Shown here: positions 32,980 to 42,617 of the stretch, piece after piece
Numbering within the stretch: the first letter of the stretch is position 1
Layout of the letters: the number at the start of each line of letters is the position of its first letter
NCBI GenBank assembly: GCA_014695345.1
Contig: JACJOC010000084.1
Span: forward strand, 62,001-126,000
Direction: 5' to 3'
Source of the DNA: Cyanobacteria bacterium FACHB-471
GTDB lineage: Bacteria > Cyanobacteriota > Cyanobacteriia > Elainellales > Elainellaceae
DNA: 64,000 nt
Made by a program: the position numbers and the translations under genes
The notes under the pieces: generated by a model
Told to the model about the DNA's origin: nothing
What the model saw: the letters and a program-made list of their open reading frames with translations, nothing else
Database searches by the model: none

Positions 32980-34845
32980 ATGCGCTGGCATTTCAGGCTT
33001 TTGGCATTTTGGTGTGGGGTTTCAATTCCAGGGATAACAGCTTGCCTTGCTTCGAGCGCGGCAGCTGTACCAAGCCCAATTGAAACGGCTCTCAATCCCG
33101 ACAATCCTCAGGCTGAAATTCCTCAGGCTGAAGCTTCTCAAATTGACAGTCCAGAATGGCTGCAACTGGGACAAGTTCCTGCTGGTCCAGAAACTTTGCC
33201 CGACCCAGACGATCGCTTCTTGCAGCCAGCTCCTGCTCCAATTCCGGTCACACCTGAGGAAGAAACTCCGGTCGCACCTGTTGAGGGAACAGAGACACCA
33301 GAACCAGAGCCAGAATCAGAAGCAACGCCACCTGTGCCAGATAACTCCTCGGTTCAAATTGAGGTACGTCAAATTGAGGTAGTAGGCAGCACAGTATTTG
33401 ATGAAAATGACTTTGCGCCCGTCGTAGAGCCGTTTGAAGGGCGATCGCTGACCCGTGAAGAACTGATTACCGTCGCAGATGCAATTACTCAGCTCTACCT
33501 TGATCAGGGGTACATTACCTCCAGAGCAGTCGTAGCAGACCAGACCATCACCGATGGAGTCGTGCAGATTGTGGTGGTAGAAGGTTCGCTAGAAAGCATC
33601 GAAATTGAAGGCACTGAGCGGGTTAACTCATCCTATGTGCGCAATCGCGTTGAACTCGGAGCCAGCACTCCACTCAACCAAGCAGAACTAGAAGACCAAC
33701 TGCGCCTCCTGCGGCTAGACCCGCTGTTTGACAATGTAGAAGCCAGCCTCCGAGCAGGAAGTGGCTTGGGTCAAAGCATTCTCACGGTGAGAGTGACCGA
33801 AGCAGACCCGTTTGTCAGCAGTTTCAGCATTGATAACTTCTCTCCCCCTGGCATTGGTTCCGAGCGACTTGGCGTTGACTTGCGCTATCGCAGCCCGACG
33901 GGGTTGGGTGATGAATTAGCGGCTGCGTATTATCGCTCAACGACAGGCGGCTCTAACATTCTTGACTTTAGCTATCGGGTGCCGCTCAATCCGATGAATG
34001 GCACGCTTCAGCTTCGCTACTCACCGACTGACTATCGCGTGACTGACCCAGAATTTTCATTTCTGAACATTGAAGGAAATTCTGATCTGTACGAAATCAG
34101 TTTCCGCCAACCGCTGGTGCGATCGCCCCGCGAAGAATTCGCCCTCTCCCTCGGCTTCACCCACCAGGACGGGCAAACGTTTATTTCTGATATTCCTACA
34201 CCCTTCCAGTTTGGACCTGATGAGCAGGGCAGAAGCAGCACCAGCGTTATCCGATTTGGGCAAGACTACGTGCGGCGAGACGTGCGGGGAGCCTGGGCAC
34301 TGCGATCGCAGTTCAGTCTGGGCGTTGACCTGCTTGATGCCACCATCAACCCTGAGCCAATCCCTGATGGGCGATTCTTTAGCTGGTTGGGACAGGCGCA
34401 GCGGGTACAGGTGTTAAATCCCGACAACCTGCTGATCATGCAGGCAGACATGCAGTTAACCCCCGATAGCTTGCTGCCCTCTCAGATCTTTGTCATCGGT
34501 GGCGGGCAGTCGCTTCGGGGCTATCGCCAAAATGCTCGCTCTGGAGACAACGGCTTCCGGTTCTCAGTCGAAAATCGCACTGCGCTTCAACGCGATGAGG
34601 CAGGTATTCCCATTCTCCAGCTTGCTCCATTTGCAGAAATCGGCTCAGTCTGGAATTCTGACGACAACCCCAACCAACTTCCCGATCAAACCTTCTTAGC
34701 AGGAGTGGGTCTGGGACTAATCTGGGAGCCTTTGCCCGATTTCGCCATTCGGCTAGATGCGGCCCTGCCCCTGGTTGACTTAAGCGATCGCGGCGAAAAC
34801 GCCCAAGACTACGGCTTTTACTTCAGCATCAACTTCCGACCTTGA
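32980..34845 (+). CDS. TpsB/FhaC-type outer-membrane transporter (ShlB/FhaC/HecB family)
   Basis: About 621 residues from ATG 32980; a TTG at 32941 is possible. A signal peptide (about residues 1-30, ACLASSAAA) precedes a Pro/Glu-rich linker. Two POTRA domains follow: IEVRQIEVVGSTVFDENDF onward and IEIEGTERVNSSYVRNRVEL onward. A 16-strand-type beta-barrel begins at about residue 290, contains FVIGGGQSLRGYRQNARSG (VRGY-like tetrad in loop L6, here LRGY) and ends with an aromatic C-terminal strand. TpsB proteins secrete or insert large beta-helical TpsA partners. No TpsA gene is within the window, so an outer-membrane assembly role is equally possible. Confidence 0.92.
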   Translation: MRWHFRLLAFWCGVSIPGITACLASSAAAVPSPIETALNPDNPQAEIPQAEASQIDSPEWLQLGQVPAGPETLPDPDDRFLQPAPAPIPVTPEEETPVAPVEGTETPEPEPESEATPPVPDNSSVQIEVRQIEVVGSTVFDENDFAPVVEPFEGRSLTREELITVADAITQLYLDQGYITSRAVVADQTITDGVVQIVVVEGSLESIEIEGTERVNSSYVRNRVELGASTPLNQAELEDQLRLLRLDPLFDNVEASLRAGSGLGQSILTVRVTEADPFVSSFSIDNFSPPGIGSERLGVDLRYRSPTGLGDELAAAYYRSTTGGSNILDFSYRVPLNPMNGTLQLRYSPTDYRVTDPEFSFLNIEGNSDLYEISFRQPLVRSPREEFALSLGFTHQDGQTFISDIPTPFQFGPDEQGRSSTSVIRFGQDYVRRDVRGAWALRSQFSLGVDLLDATINPEPIPDGRFFSWLGQAQRVQVLNPDNLLIMQADMQLTPDSLLPSQIFVIGGGQSLRGYRQNARSGDNGFRFSVENRTALQRDEAGIPILQLAPFAEIGSVWNSDDNPNQLPDQTFLAGVGLGLIWEPLPDFAIRLDAALPLVDLSDRGENAQDYGFYFSINFRP

Positions 34846-34997
34846 ATCTGCACCTCGACAAATAGTGCTATTTTTTGCCGAAACTTTTCATTAACCTATA
34901 CAACTTGACCAAAGGATGTGATATGTTGGTAAACGGCAATCAGGGAAGTAAATTTAACGCGAAAACCGTTAGATTTAGCTGATAAGCTAGTAGCGAT

Positions 34998-35069
34998 GGG
35001 TCGCTAACTCAAAGGTAGAGTACTCGGCTTTTAACCGATTAGTTCCGGGTTCGAATCCCGGGCGACCCA
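34998..35069 (+). tRNA. trnK: tRNA-Lys (anticodon UUU)
   Basis: A 72-nt cloverleaf. The acceptor stem is GGGTCGC / GCGACCC with discriminator A. The anticodon arm is TCGG-CTTTTAA-CCGA (anticodon TTT), and the T-arm is CCGGG-TTCGAAT-CCCGG. CCA is not encoded. It reads AAA/AAG lysine codons. The gap from 34846 to 35281 otherwise holds only the fbaA promoter/leader. Confidence 0.96.
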
Positions 35070-35281
35070 TATTTTTGAATAGTGTTTTTTTGAATAGCGG
35101 AATGGCGAATTCCTAAATCAAATTAGTTGAAATTATTGTTTTAGTAAGAGCAGCTAATCAGGATTCCTAAAATCCGTTTCGCACTCGTCTAAAAAGTGCC
35201 TTAAGATTATCGTAAGATTTGAGACTGTTAAAAACTGTCTAAAAGCGATTTGATACCGACGAAGTATTAGGAGGATAATCT

Positions 35282-36361
35282 ATGGCGCTCGTACCAATGC
35301 GGCTGATGCTCGATCATGCCGCTGAGAATGGCTACGGCATTCCTGCTTACAATGTCAACAACATGGAGCAGATTCAGGCAATCATGCAGGCTGCCCATGA
35401 GACAAATAGCCCTGTAATTTTGCAGGCATCTCGCGGTGCTCGCAAATATGCTGGGGAAAATTTCTTGCGCCACCTAATTTTGGCTGCGGTTGAAACCTAT
35501 CCTCACATTCCCATTGCCATGCACCAAGACCACGGCAATGAGCCTGCGACCTGCTATTCTGCGATGCGCCAGGGTTTCACCAGTGTGATGATGGATGGCT
35601 CTCTGGAAGGAGACGCAAAAACCCCAGCCAGCTACGAGTACAACGTTGATGTGACTCGTGAAGTGGTCAAGGTAGCTCACTCCATCGGCGTTAGCGTCGA
35701 GGGTGAACTGGGTTGCTTGGGTTCTTTGGAAACCGGTATGGGTGACAAAGAAGACGGTCATGGTTTTGAGGGCAAGCTGTCTCATGACCAGCTGTTAACT
35801 GATCCTGACCAGGCTGTTGATTTCGTTGAGCAGACCCAGGTTGATGCACTGGCAGTGGCAATTGGCACCAGCCACGGAGCTTACAAGTTCACTCGTAAGC
35901 CGACCGGTGAAATTTTGGCAATCAGCCGCATCGAAGAGATTCACCGTCGTTTGCCTAACACCCACTTGGTAATGCACGGTTCTTCCTCCGTTCCTGAAGA
36001 TCTGATTGCGATCATCAACCAGTACGGTGGCACCATCCCCGAAACCTACGGTGTACCTGTTGAAGAAATTCAAAAGGGCATCAAGAGCGGCGTTCGCAAG
36101 GTGAACATCGACACGGACAACCGTTTAGCTATTACAGCTGCGGTTCGGGAAGCTTTGGCACAAAATACTAAAGAGTTTGACCCCCGCCACTTCCTCAAGC
36201 CCTCAATCAAGTACATGCAAAAAGTCTGCTCCGATCGCTACGAAGCTTTTGGAACAGCTGGTCAGGCAAGCGGCATCAAGCAAGTTTCCCTGGATGATTT
36301 TGCTGCTAAGTACGCCAAGGGTGAACTCAACGCCATCACCAAGGCTACTGTTTCTGTGTAG
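35282..36361 (+). CDS. fbaA: Class II fructose-bisphosphate aldolase (Calvin-cycle type)
   Basis: 359 residues, ATG 35282 with AGGAGGATAATCT upstream, a near-ideal ribosome-binding site. Zinc ligands and the catalytic site appear as [11 protein letters not shown] (about 78-88), GVSVEGELG (about 136-144), [11 protein letters not shown] (about 191-202) and [10 protein letters not shown] (about 226-235). It condenses dihydroxyacetone phosphate with glyceraldehyde-3-phosphate or erythrose-4-phosphate, so it serves both FBP and sedoheptulose-bisphosphate synthesis in carbon fixation. The strong SD and the double terminator suggest high expression. Monocistronic. Confidence 0.97.
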   Translation: MALVPMRLMLDHAAENGYGIPAYNVNNMEQIQAIMQAAHETNSPVILQASRGARKYAGENFLRHLILAAVETYPHIPIAMHQDHGNEPATCYSAMRQGFTSVMMDGSLEGDAKTPASYEYNVDVTREVVKVAHSIGVSVEGELGCLGSLETGMGDKEDGHGFEGKLSHDQLLTDPDQAVDFVEQTQVDALAVAIGTSHGAYKFTRKPTGEILAISRIEEIHRRLPNTHLVMHGSSSVPEDLIAIINQYGGTIPETYGVPVEEIQKGIKSGVRKVNIDTDNRLAITAAVREALAQNTKEFDPRHFLKPSIKYMQKVCSDRYEAFGTAGQASGIKQVSLDDFAAKYAKGELNAITKATVSV

Positions 36362-36443
36362 TTTGTTGATGGGGGCGCATTTTGTGTTGCAGGATGCGCT
36401 TTGTCGATAAGCTGTTTTCTTTAAGCTGCCATTACTTAAGCTA

Positions 36444-36482
36444 AAAGCAAAGCGTAGGGGACTCGCCTCTACGCTTTGCTTT
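36444..36482 (+). terminator. Terminator 1 after fbaA
   Basis: AAAGCAAAGCGTAG / CTACGCTTTGCTTT, a perfect 14-bp stem with an 11-base loop, 83 bases after the fbaA stop. Confidence 0.75.
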
Positions 36483-36503
36483 CTTGTCCAATTCCAAAAA
36501 TTA

Positions 36504-36548
36504 GGGACACAGCTGGAAGGGCACCCCTCCCAGCTGTGTCCCATTTTT
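36504..36548 (+). terminator. Terminator 2 after fbaA
   Basis: GGGACACAGCTGG / CCAGCTGTGTCCC, a perfect 13-bp stem with a 13-base loop, followed by ATTTTT. It is a backup terminator to the hairpin at 36444. Confidence 0.8.
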
Positions 36549-36661
36549 AGAGAAACGTTATTATGTAACAGCACCTAAAGCTTCTGTGCTCTCGTTAGCT
36601 TCCACTCAAGAATGAGAACTCTACCATAAGCTAGAGGCAAGCCAAGCAAGAGTATAAGATG

Positions 36662-36817
36662 CTAGTAAAAGGGTGCTTTGATGGGGATTGCTCCTAGCAG
36701 GCAGCGATCGCTGTCAGCAACAGTCTGTTGCTTGGAGTCTTCGTTAACCAAACGACGCAAGAAATCCTTAGCAGCTAGTGGAGCCGGACACCAGAGCCGG
36801 AAATCATCCTGATTCTG
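36662..36817 (-). pseudogene. Orphan open frame lacking a start codon, downstream of the RRM gene
   Basis: On the minus strand a 52-codon open stretch has sensible composition (theme: DDFRLWCPAPLAAKDFLRRL, then VNEDSK). It begins right after an in-frame TAG and contains no ATG or GTG near its beginning. The composition looks protein-like, and it follows the RNA-binding protein gene on the same strand. It may be the relic of a small gene or use a rare start codon. Not identified. Confidence 0.25.
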
Positions 36818-36869
36818 CTACTTAGGTTCTCTACTGCGCTCGGCTGTAGAAGATCGAAGGGAAGTAACT

Positions 36870-37166
36870 TTAGCTTCTAGAAAAGCTTCCGCCGTTCTTA
36901 CGGCCCACGTTGCCTCCTCCGCCTTCACGGGGTTTAGCCTTGTTGACTCTGATCTCTCGACCTAGCCATTCGGCACCGTCAAGCTCAGAGATTGCCAAGT
37001 CCTCTTTGGATTCGTCCTCCATCTCCACAAAGGCAAAACCTCTTTTTCTGCCTGTTTCGCGGTCTGTAGGGAGGCTGATCCGGCTAACCTTACCGTATTC
37101 AGCAAATACTTCACGTAAGTCTTCTTCGGTAGCCTGAAAAGACAGGTTGCCAATGTAAATAGTCAC
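36870..37166 (-). CDS. rbp: RRM-type RNA-binding protein
   Basis: 98 residues with GTG start at 37166 behind GGAGAGG; this gives the usual beginning VTIYIGNLSF. A single RRM carries RNP2 (IYIGNL, residues 3-8) and RNP1 (RGFAFVEM, about 43-50), followed by a Gly-rich tail ending GGSFSRS. These cyanobacterial Rbp proteins bind mRNA, respond to cold and help localise photosystem transcripts to thylakoids. A 322-base gap upstream holds its promoter, possibly with a cold-responsive leader. Confidence 0.93.
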   Translation of the reverse strand: MTIYIGNLSFQATEEDLREVFAEYGKVSRISLPTDRETGRKRGFAFVEMEDESKEDLAISELDGAEWLGREIRVNKAKPREGGGGNVGRKNGGSFSRS

Positions 37167-37366
37167 GATCCTCTCCAAACCAAGTGATGTAAAGGTGCCA
37201 TTCAGAGCGATTTAGGGTAGTGCGTTTAATTCGGACATACCCCAATTCTGCTATTGAACTTGTTTCGCTGTGATCATAGCTGATCTCTCAGTCAATGACA
37301 GCAGCATGTCATAAAATCCTACCTATCTTTTTTAGGAAAGATTGATAAGAAGTATATCCAAAAACA

Positions 37367-37407
37367 AGCTTCTGTAAAGATGCGATGAACACCTTTCTAC
37401 AGAAGCT
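37367..37407 (-). terminator. Terminator after the FHA-PBP gene
   Basis: AGCTTCTGTA / TACAGAAGCT, a perfect 10-bp stem. Read on the minus strand it is followed by TGTTTTTGG, and it lies about 82 bases past the penicillin-binding protein stop. Confidence 0.65.
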
Positions 37408-37488
37408 GGGCTTGTATATTTCTGTACAGCTTTGCCAAAATACTGTCTAAGCCGGGTTTGACCCAGTTTAGGAAGCGACTTACTTGGT

Positions 37489-39759
37489 TTACTGCCTGAC
37501 TTGGCTCATATAGTCACCCCAAATTTGAGCTGCTTGAGCGCTACTGCCGGAAGTCGGTGTGTTGTCATCGTTTCCTAACCAAACCCCTGTAACTAGTTCT
37601 TGTCGGGGAATGTAGCCGATAAACCAGAGGTCTACGTTGTCATTCGTTGTCCCTGTTTTTCCAGCCTCACCTCGGCCTACGGCTGCTCCGCGTCCCGTGC
37701 CACTCTGGATCACACCCTGGAGCAAATCGGTCATTGTATCTGCGACTTGAGGGTTTATGACAGGTAAGTTAGATTCAGCATCCTGTGCGTAGTCGTAGAT
37801 CACTCGGCAGGTGCTTAAGTCCTCAGGGTTGCCACAATCACTGCTGTCGAGGATACGACCAATCGTATGGGGACGGTTTCTTTGTCCCTGGTTGGCAAAG
37901 ACGGCGAACGCGCCAGTCATTTCTAGCAGGGTCGCTTCACTTTGCCCTAAAACCAACCCAGGGACTGGATTAAGTTCAGAGTCAACTCCCATTCGCCGAG
38001 CGACAGACACTACGTTATCTAGCCCAACTTCTTGAGCAATTCGGAGCGCAACCGCGTTTTCAGACAGAGCTAAACCTGTGTACATATCCATGCTACCTGC
38101 ACCCGAACGGCAACCTGCAAAGGTTTGACCACCCCAATCTAGAGGAGCACAGGAGTAGGACTGTCCGGGTGAAATTCCGCGCTCTAGGGCAGCAGCGTAG
38201 GCAAATACCTTAAACGTTGATCCGGGCTGTCGCAGAGCCTGACTTGCGCGATTAAATTGGCTTTCCTGGTAATTGGTGCCACCGACCAGGGCAAGTACCT
38301 CTCCGGTGCTGGAGTTGAGCGTGACGATCGCCCCTTGAGAAAAGCCATAGTTTAATCCATCGTTTCCCACTGCACCCTGAAGGCTAGTTTCCGCCTGAGC
38401 TTGAATTTGGGGATCAAGGCTGCTTTCAACAATGAAGTTTCCCTCTTGCGCCAACTCTGCACCTAAAAGCGTCTCCAATTCGTTAAAAACTTGACCATAA
38501 AAGTAGGGCGCGATTGTGCTTTCCAGTTCTTCGATCGCCTCTGGATTAATCTCGATGCGCGATCGCCTGGCCCGCTGAGCTTCTTCCTGGCTGACCATGC
38601 CTTGAGCTGCCATGCGAGTGAGGATGCGATCGCGCAGTTCCACAGCGGCTTGATAGTCCTGAACCGGGTTAAAGCTGTTGGGTGCTGGCAAAATTCCTAC
38701 CAGTGTGGCGGCTTCAGACAGCGTCAGGTCAGCGGCAGATTTTCCAAAATAAAACTGAGCCGCATCCTCAAATCCATAGTTACCGTTACCTAAATAAACC
38801 CGGTTTAAGTAGGTCAGCATGAGGAAATCTTTGCTATGGAAAGTTTCCAGCTTTAGCGCAACGATCGCCTCACGAATTTTGCGACCTGCCGAGTCTTCCC
38901 GCCCGACATATTCCTGGAAGATGCTGCGAGCAAGCTGCTGAGTAACGGTGCTGGCACCTTCGCGAATTTCACCGCTAGAAACGTTCGTCACCAAAGCACG
39001 CAGGATGCCGATTGGGTCAACGCCCAGATGCCAGTTAAACCGAGAATCTTCAGAGGCAATGACGGCATCTGGCAGATAGGGCGAAAAGTTGGATAGTTGC
39101 TCTAGCTCCAGGTGTGCCTCATTCCGAATCGGCTGTAGAGGGGTTTGACCGTCGCGGGCTAGAACAACGACCGGACCTTGAACCGATTCGGGCAGGGGGC
39201 GAACGGAGAAACGTTGCCATTCCACCCCAATCCACATCGCGACAAGAGCAGTTGCTCCGGTTAGTCCATATAGCCCATACTGCGCTGTTTTGATGTACCA
39301 GGGAGGCGGATAAACGTATTGAACGCGCACAGAAGCCGCTAACTCTGGCGGCCCCAACGTAAAAACGTCGCCATGGCGCAGGGTCGTCTCGGTGACTCTG
39401 CGTTTGCCGCGATAGATACCATTAGTGGAGTTTTCGTCCTTAATCTTGAAAGCGGCGTTGCCCTGTTTGCTGTCACGCGTAAGGGAGAGGTGAATCTGGC
39501 TGATCACCGGATTTCGCACCACGATGTCGCAAGATTTAGAGCTGCGTCCCAGCAGGTAGCGATCGCCCAGCAGTGGATAAACCTCAGCTTTGTCTGCGTC
39601 TGCCTCCTGCACCCACAGTTCTGGTACCTTTGCGTCTGGCTTCAGCGCAAGTTTAGAAAAATCGACCCTTGCCTGAACAGTTTGCACAGCCTGAGTGATA
39701 GCACCCAGCAAAGTTTTTGGTGAATTGGGTGGTTTTTGAGGCGACTGAGGAGGAGTCAT
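37489..39759 (-). CDS. Class A penicillin-binding protein with N-terminal FHA domain
   Basis: 756 residues. An FHA domain (about 60-145: YLLGRSSKSCDIVV, QIHLSL, DENSTNGIYRG) precedes a transmembrane helix (about 160-180). The GT51 transglycosylase has the catalytic Glu in EDSRFNWHLG (237-246) and GASTVTQQLAR (268-278). The transpeptidase has SxxK as PGSTFKVF, SxN as SENAVA and KTG as GKTGTTND. It polymerises and cross-links peptidoglycan in the periplasm. The cytosolic FHA domain implies control by Ser/Thr kinase phosphorylation, a combination known in cyanobacteria. The C-terminus is short, without PASTA domains. Monocistronic. Confidence 0.95.
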   Translation of the reverse strand: MTPPQSPQKPPNSPKTLLGAITQAVQTVQARVDFSKLALKPDAKVPELWVQEADADKAEVYPLLGDRYLLGRSSKSCDIVVRNPVISQIHLSLTRDSKQGNAAFKIKDENSTNGIYRGKRRVTETTLRHGDVFTLGPPELAASVRVQYVYPPPWYIKTAQYGLYGLTGATALVAMWIGVEWQRFSVRPLPESVQGPVVVLARDGQTPLQPIRNEAHLELEQLSNFSPYLPDAVIASEDSRFNWHLGVDPIGILRALVTNVSSGEIREGASTVTQQLARSIFQEYVGREDSAGRKIREAIVALKLETFHSKDFLMLTYLNRVYLGNGNYGFEDAAQFYFGKSAADLTLSEAATLVGILPAPNSFNPVQDYQAAVELRDRILTRMAAQGMVSQEEAQRARRSRIEINPEAIEELESTIAPYFYGQVFNELETLLGAELAQEGNFIVESSLDPQIQAQAETSLQGAVGNDGLNYGFSQGAIVTLNSSTGEVLALVGGTNYQESQFNRASQALRQPGSTFKVFAYAAALERGISPGQSYSCAPLDWGGQTFAGCRSGAGSMDMYTGLALSENAVALRIAQEVGLDNVVSVARRMGVDSELNPVPGLVLGQSEATLLEMTGAFAVFANQGQRNRPHTIGRILDSSDCGNPEDLSTCRVIYDYAQDAESNLPVINPQVADTMTDLLQGVIQSGTGRGAAVGRGEAGKTGTTNDNVDLWFIGYIPRQELVTGVWLGNDDNTPTSGSSAQAAQIWGDYMSQVRQ

Positions 39760-40052
39760 GCGACGTTAGGGCAAAAGTTATACAGAAGATAAAAACAGCT
39801 AAATCTGCGAGGGTTTCGGACTGCACTTCCAACCATTCTACTTGTTGTATCAGGGTGGGCAAATCCAAACTGCTCGGTGACGCGTATATCTTTCTAGATT
39901 GGCAAGGGTAAGTTGGCACTTCACCCTGAGGGAAGCAGCTTTGCGGCTGTTCCTCTGGTTTTTGCGTTCGTAGTCTAGCTTGTCGTGAAGCCTGTCGAGC
40001 CTAAATCAATTATTTGCTTACCTGCTGAGTCTAGAGGAGAACTGGATCTATT

Positions 40053-40706
40053 ATGACGAAAGAGAATTTTTTGCTGATTGGACCTACTTCCCACCGCAGT
40101 ATTTCTCGACGGGGTGTGCTATTTGGGGGAGCGCTCGCCGGAGTATCAGGCGCATTGGGGCTATCGGCTATTACGGCCCGCCCTGCTCAAGCTGGACGCC
40201 GCCGCGATAGGGAAGTTTTGAACGGCGCACTCTATTATGAGCACCAGGCAATTTGGGCCTATGGCTTTGCCGCAGGTGCTTTAAGTGACACTGAAGTCGG
40301 TCAGGCAGTTTTGGCACTGGCGCTGAAAAACCAGGCTGACCACATGGTTCACCGAGATACTCTAACATCAGTGATTACCAGCCTGGGTGGAACTCCCGTG
40401 ATGGCTGAGGAAAGCTATGACCTGTCTTCTTACCTGGAAGCCGGAGAAGGTGCTTTGGACTCGGATGTGAATATTGCCAAGTTGGCGCTAGCGCTGGAAG
40501 TAGATGCGGCGATCGCCTATGCCAACGAAGTCGCTAAACTCGGTGCTCCTGAATTGGTGACGGCAGGTGCCAGCATTGGCTCTACCGAAACAGCACATGC
40601 CACTGCAATTCGTGCTGCCTTTGTTTCCTTGGGCGTTGACATCCCCTACGTTCCTGCTCCGTTTGTCAGTGCAAACACTCGTGAAGCCTGGATTCTAAAG
40701 GTCTAA
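40053..40706 (+). CDS. Tat-exported ferritin-like domain protein
   Basis: 217 residues. The twin-arginine signal SRRGVLFGG (Arg19-Arg20) is followed by a hydrophobic stretch and ARPAQA, a plausible cleavage site. The mature part is a helical ferritin-like bundle: LNGALYYEHQAIWAYGFAAGAL (about 56-77, with Glu-x-x-His), QADHMVHRDTLTSVI (about 94-108), LEVDAAIAYANEV and GSTETAHATAIRAAF, which together offer a Glu/His set for a di-metal site. Tat export suggests a folded metallated protein in the periplasm or lumen. The exact reaction is unknown. A long hairpin-rich gap follows. Confidence 0.8.
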   Translation: MTKENFLLIGPTSHRSISRRGVLFGGALAGVSGALGLSAITARPAQAGRRRDREVLNGALYYEHQAIWAYGFAAGALSDTEVGQAVLALALKNQADHMVHRDTLTSVITSLGGTPVMAEESYDLSSYLEAGEGALDSDVNIAKLALALEVDAAIAYANEVAKLGAPELVTAGASIGSTETAHATAIRAAFVSLGVDIPYVPAPFVSANTREAWILKV

Positions 40707-40837
40707 CGTTAAGTTGCACCTAACCTCCCGCGTAACTGGATTTCTACAGGAACAACGCTTCAATTTTTCTCTCCAAGATCAGGAGGCATACAGCAATGTA
40801 TGTCTCTTTTTTTAACGCTAATCCTTTTGAAGTCCGG

Positions 40838-40879
40838 GTATTTTGAGCGCGCCCTGCGTACACGGAGCACTCAAAATAC
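40838..40879. repeat. 10-bp perfect inverted repeat
   Basis: GTATTTTGAG / CTCAAAATAC arms around a 22-base GC-rich interior, in the 383-base gap between the ferritin-like gene and the HlyD gene. It is probably the first of two tandem terminator-like hairpins. Confidence 0.6.
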
Positions 40880-40895
40880 TCAGCTTTATACAAAA

Positions 40896-40958
40896 AAGCG
40901 TGAATGGCGATGCGACTTCGCCACGCCACCATTCACGCTTCAAAAAATGATTCATGCA
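40896..40958. repeat. Dispersed hairpin repeat, copy 2
   Basis: AAGCGTGAATGG / CCATTCACGCTT (12-bp stem, 40896-40940) plus the tail CAAAAAATGATTCATGCA. Positions 40929-40958 match 7945-7974 at 29 of 30 bases. This copy folds better than copy 1 and is preceded by a T/A-rich run, so it may terminate the ferritin-like transcript. Confidence 0.75.
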
Positions 40959-41089
40959 GGAAGCCTGAAGGTAAGGTCATGAGATTTACTGAAAAATTGG
41001 GAAACCTTAGATGAAGAAATAAGTCTATCTCCGGGATAGCCACTAGGATCTAAACGTCAGAAAATCTGTTTGAACGAGATTGCTTAGAT

Positions 41090-42463
41090 ATGGATTCTTC
41101 TCAGCCGACTTCCGCCGCTCAAACTCGCCAAACCCGACAGCAGTTTGTCAACCCCGAAGATTACCTGTCTTACGAGTTGGGTAAAGCCGTTCGCCAATTG
41201 CCGCCTCTCTACACGCGGCTGCTAGCCGGAAGTATCAGCATTTTAGTCGTAGGGGCGATCGCCTGGGCGCATTACAGCAGAGTAGATGAGGTGGCGGTTG
41301 CTCAAGGAGAACTGATCCCCTCTACTCAGGTACGTCCGGTGCGATCGCTCGAAGGTGGCGTGATTCGTGAGATCAAAGTGCAGGAAGGCGATGAAGTAAA
41401 ACAGGGAGACATCCTGGTTGAGCAAGACCCTACCCTGTCTCAGGCAGAAGTCGATCGCCTGCAATCAGCCGCAGAGCTAGTTCGTCAAGATCTGGCTCGA
41501 TTGGAAGCTGAGCGGACAGGTGAAACATCGACTGGCAATGCCGTGCAGGATCAGCTATTGGCGGCTCGGCTAGGAGACTTTGATACGCGTCGGGGAGCGG
41601 CGATCGCCGATGCAAATCGTCAAGCAGCGGCAGTGAATGAAGCCCGAACCCAACTGGCTCGACTGCAAGAAAATTTGATTAACGCTAGAGAAACGCTGGA
41701 AAATGCTCGTGAACGAGAAGCCAGTCTGCGTGGTTTGGTGGAGGGAGCCATTCCCCGATTTGACTATCTGGAAGCTAAAGATCGGCTGACCGAAGCCCAG
41801 GACCGAGTTGCCTCACTAGGGCAAGAAATCGCGGGTCAAGAGCAAGCCATCCAACAGGCACAGCAGGCTTATCAAGCGGCACAGCAGACTGCTGAAAGCC
41901 TGGAATCACAGCGGCGCAGTGAAATTTTGACTCAACTTACCCAACGCCAGGAAGAGTTGTCAAACATTGAAGGGCAGTTGAATGAAGCGACCATCAAAAC
42001 CGATGGACAAACTATTCGTGCGCCTATTTCTGGCAGAATTTACAACATCGAAACAACACTGGCAGAACGCACCATTGAACCGGGTGAAGAAATACTGTCC
42101 ATCTTGCCCGCAGGCGAAGACCTGATGCTAGAGGTCAAGGTGCTGAACCAAGACATCGGTTTTATTGAGGAAGGAATGCGGGCAAAGATCAAAGTCGCAA
42201 CCTTCCCATTTCAGGAGTTTGGCACGATTGAGGGCGAAGTCATGCAGGTTAGCCCCAACGCCACACTCGACGAAGACTTGGGTTTGGTTTTTACAACACG
42301 AGTCAAGTTAAACCGCACTTCTGTGGCTGTGCAGGGTAAGCCCGTTGAGTTGGTTCCCGGCATGGCTGCCACCGCAGAAATCGTGACTCGCCAAAAATCA
42401 GTCCTGACATTCCTGATTGAGCCTGTGACTCGTCGCTTTGACGAAGCCTTTTCAACTCGTTGA
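41090..42463 (+). CDS. HlyD-family membrane fusion (adaptor) protein
   Basis: 457 residues. A short cytosolic N-terminus and one transmembrane helix (about 44-62) precede a biotinyl-lipoyl-like half (RSLEGGVIREIKVQEGDEVKQGDILVEQD, about 86-114). A long alpha-helical hairpin coiled coil (about 118-295) follows, then the second lipoyl half (IRAPISGRIYNIETTLAERTIEPGEEILSILPAG) and beta-barrel C-terminal segments. It bridges an inner-membrane ABC exporter and an outer-membrane TolC channel in type I secretion or a related system. No ABC transporter gene is within the window, so its partner is elsewhere. Monocistronic. Confidence 0.93.
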   Translation: MDSSQPTSAAQTRQTRQQFVNPEDYLSYELGKAVRQLPPLYTRLLAGSISILVVGAIAWAHYSRVDEVAVAQGELIPSTQVRPVRSLEGGVIREIKVQEGDEVKQGDILVEQDPTLSQAEVDRLQSAAELVRQDLARLEAERTGETSTGNAVQDQLLAARLGDFDTRRGAAIADANRQAAAVNEARTQLARLQENLINARETLENAREREASLRGLVEGAIPRFDYLEAKDRLTEAQDRVASLGQEIAGQEQAIQQAQQAYQAAQQTAESLESQRRSEILTQLTQRQEELSNIEGQLNEATIKTDGQTIRAPISGRIYNIETTLAERTIEPGEEILSILPAGEDLMLEVKVLNQDIGFIEEGMRAKIKVATFPFQEFGTIEGEVMQVSPNATLDEDLGLVFTTRVKLNRTSVAVQGKPVELVPGMAATAEIVTRQKSVLTFLIEPVTRRFDEAFSTR

Positions 42464-42617
42464 TGGGGTCTTGATGCGATCACCGACATCCTTAAGCAGC
42501 GCAAGACCTAACCGATTAAGCAATCTGTAAGTGCCTGTCGGTTTGAGAATAATTTTCCTGACGCTGCTTCGGCTATTTCCGACGCGATCGATTGGCGTAT
42601 TTTAGTTTTCCTAAAGC

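Noticed and set aside
32783-33037. 84-codon frame overlapping the NurA end and TpsB start
   Set aside because: Out of frame with both genes; only overlaps the plausible signal peptide in another frame.
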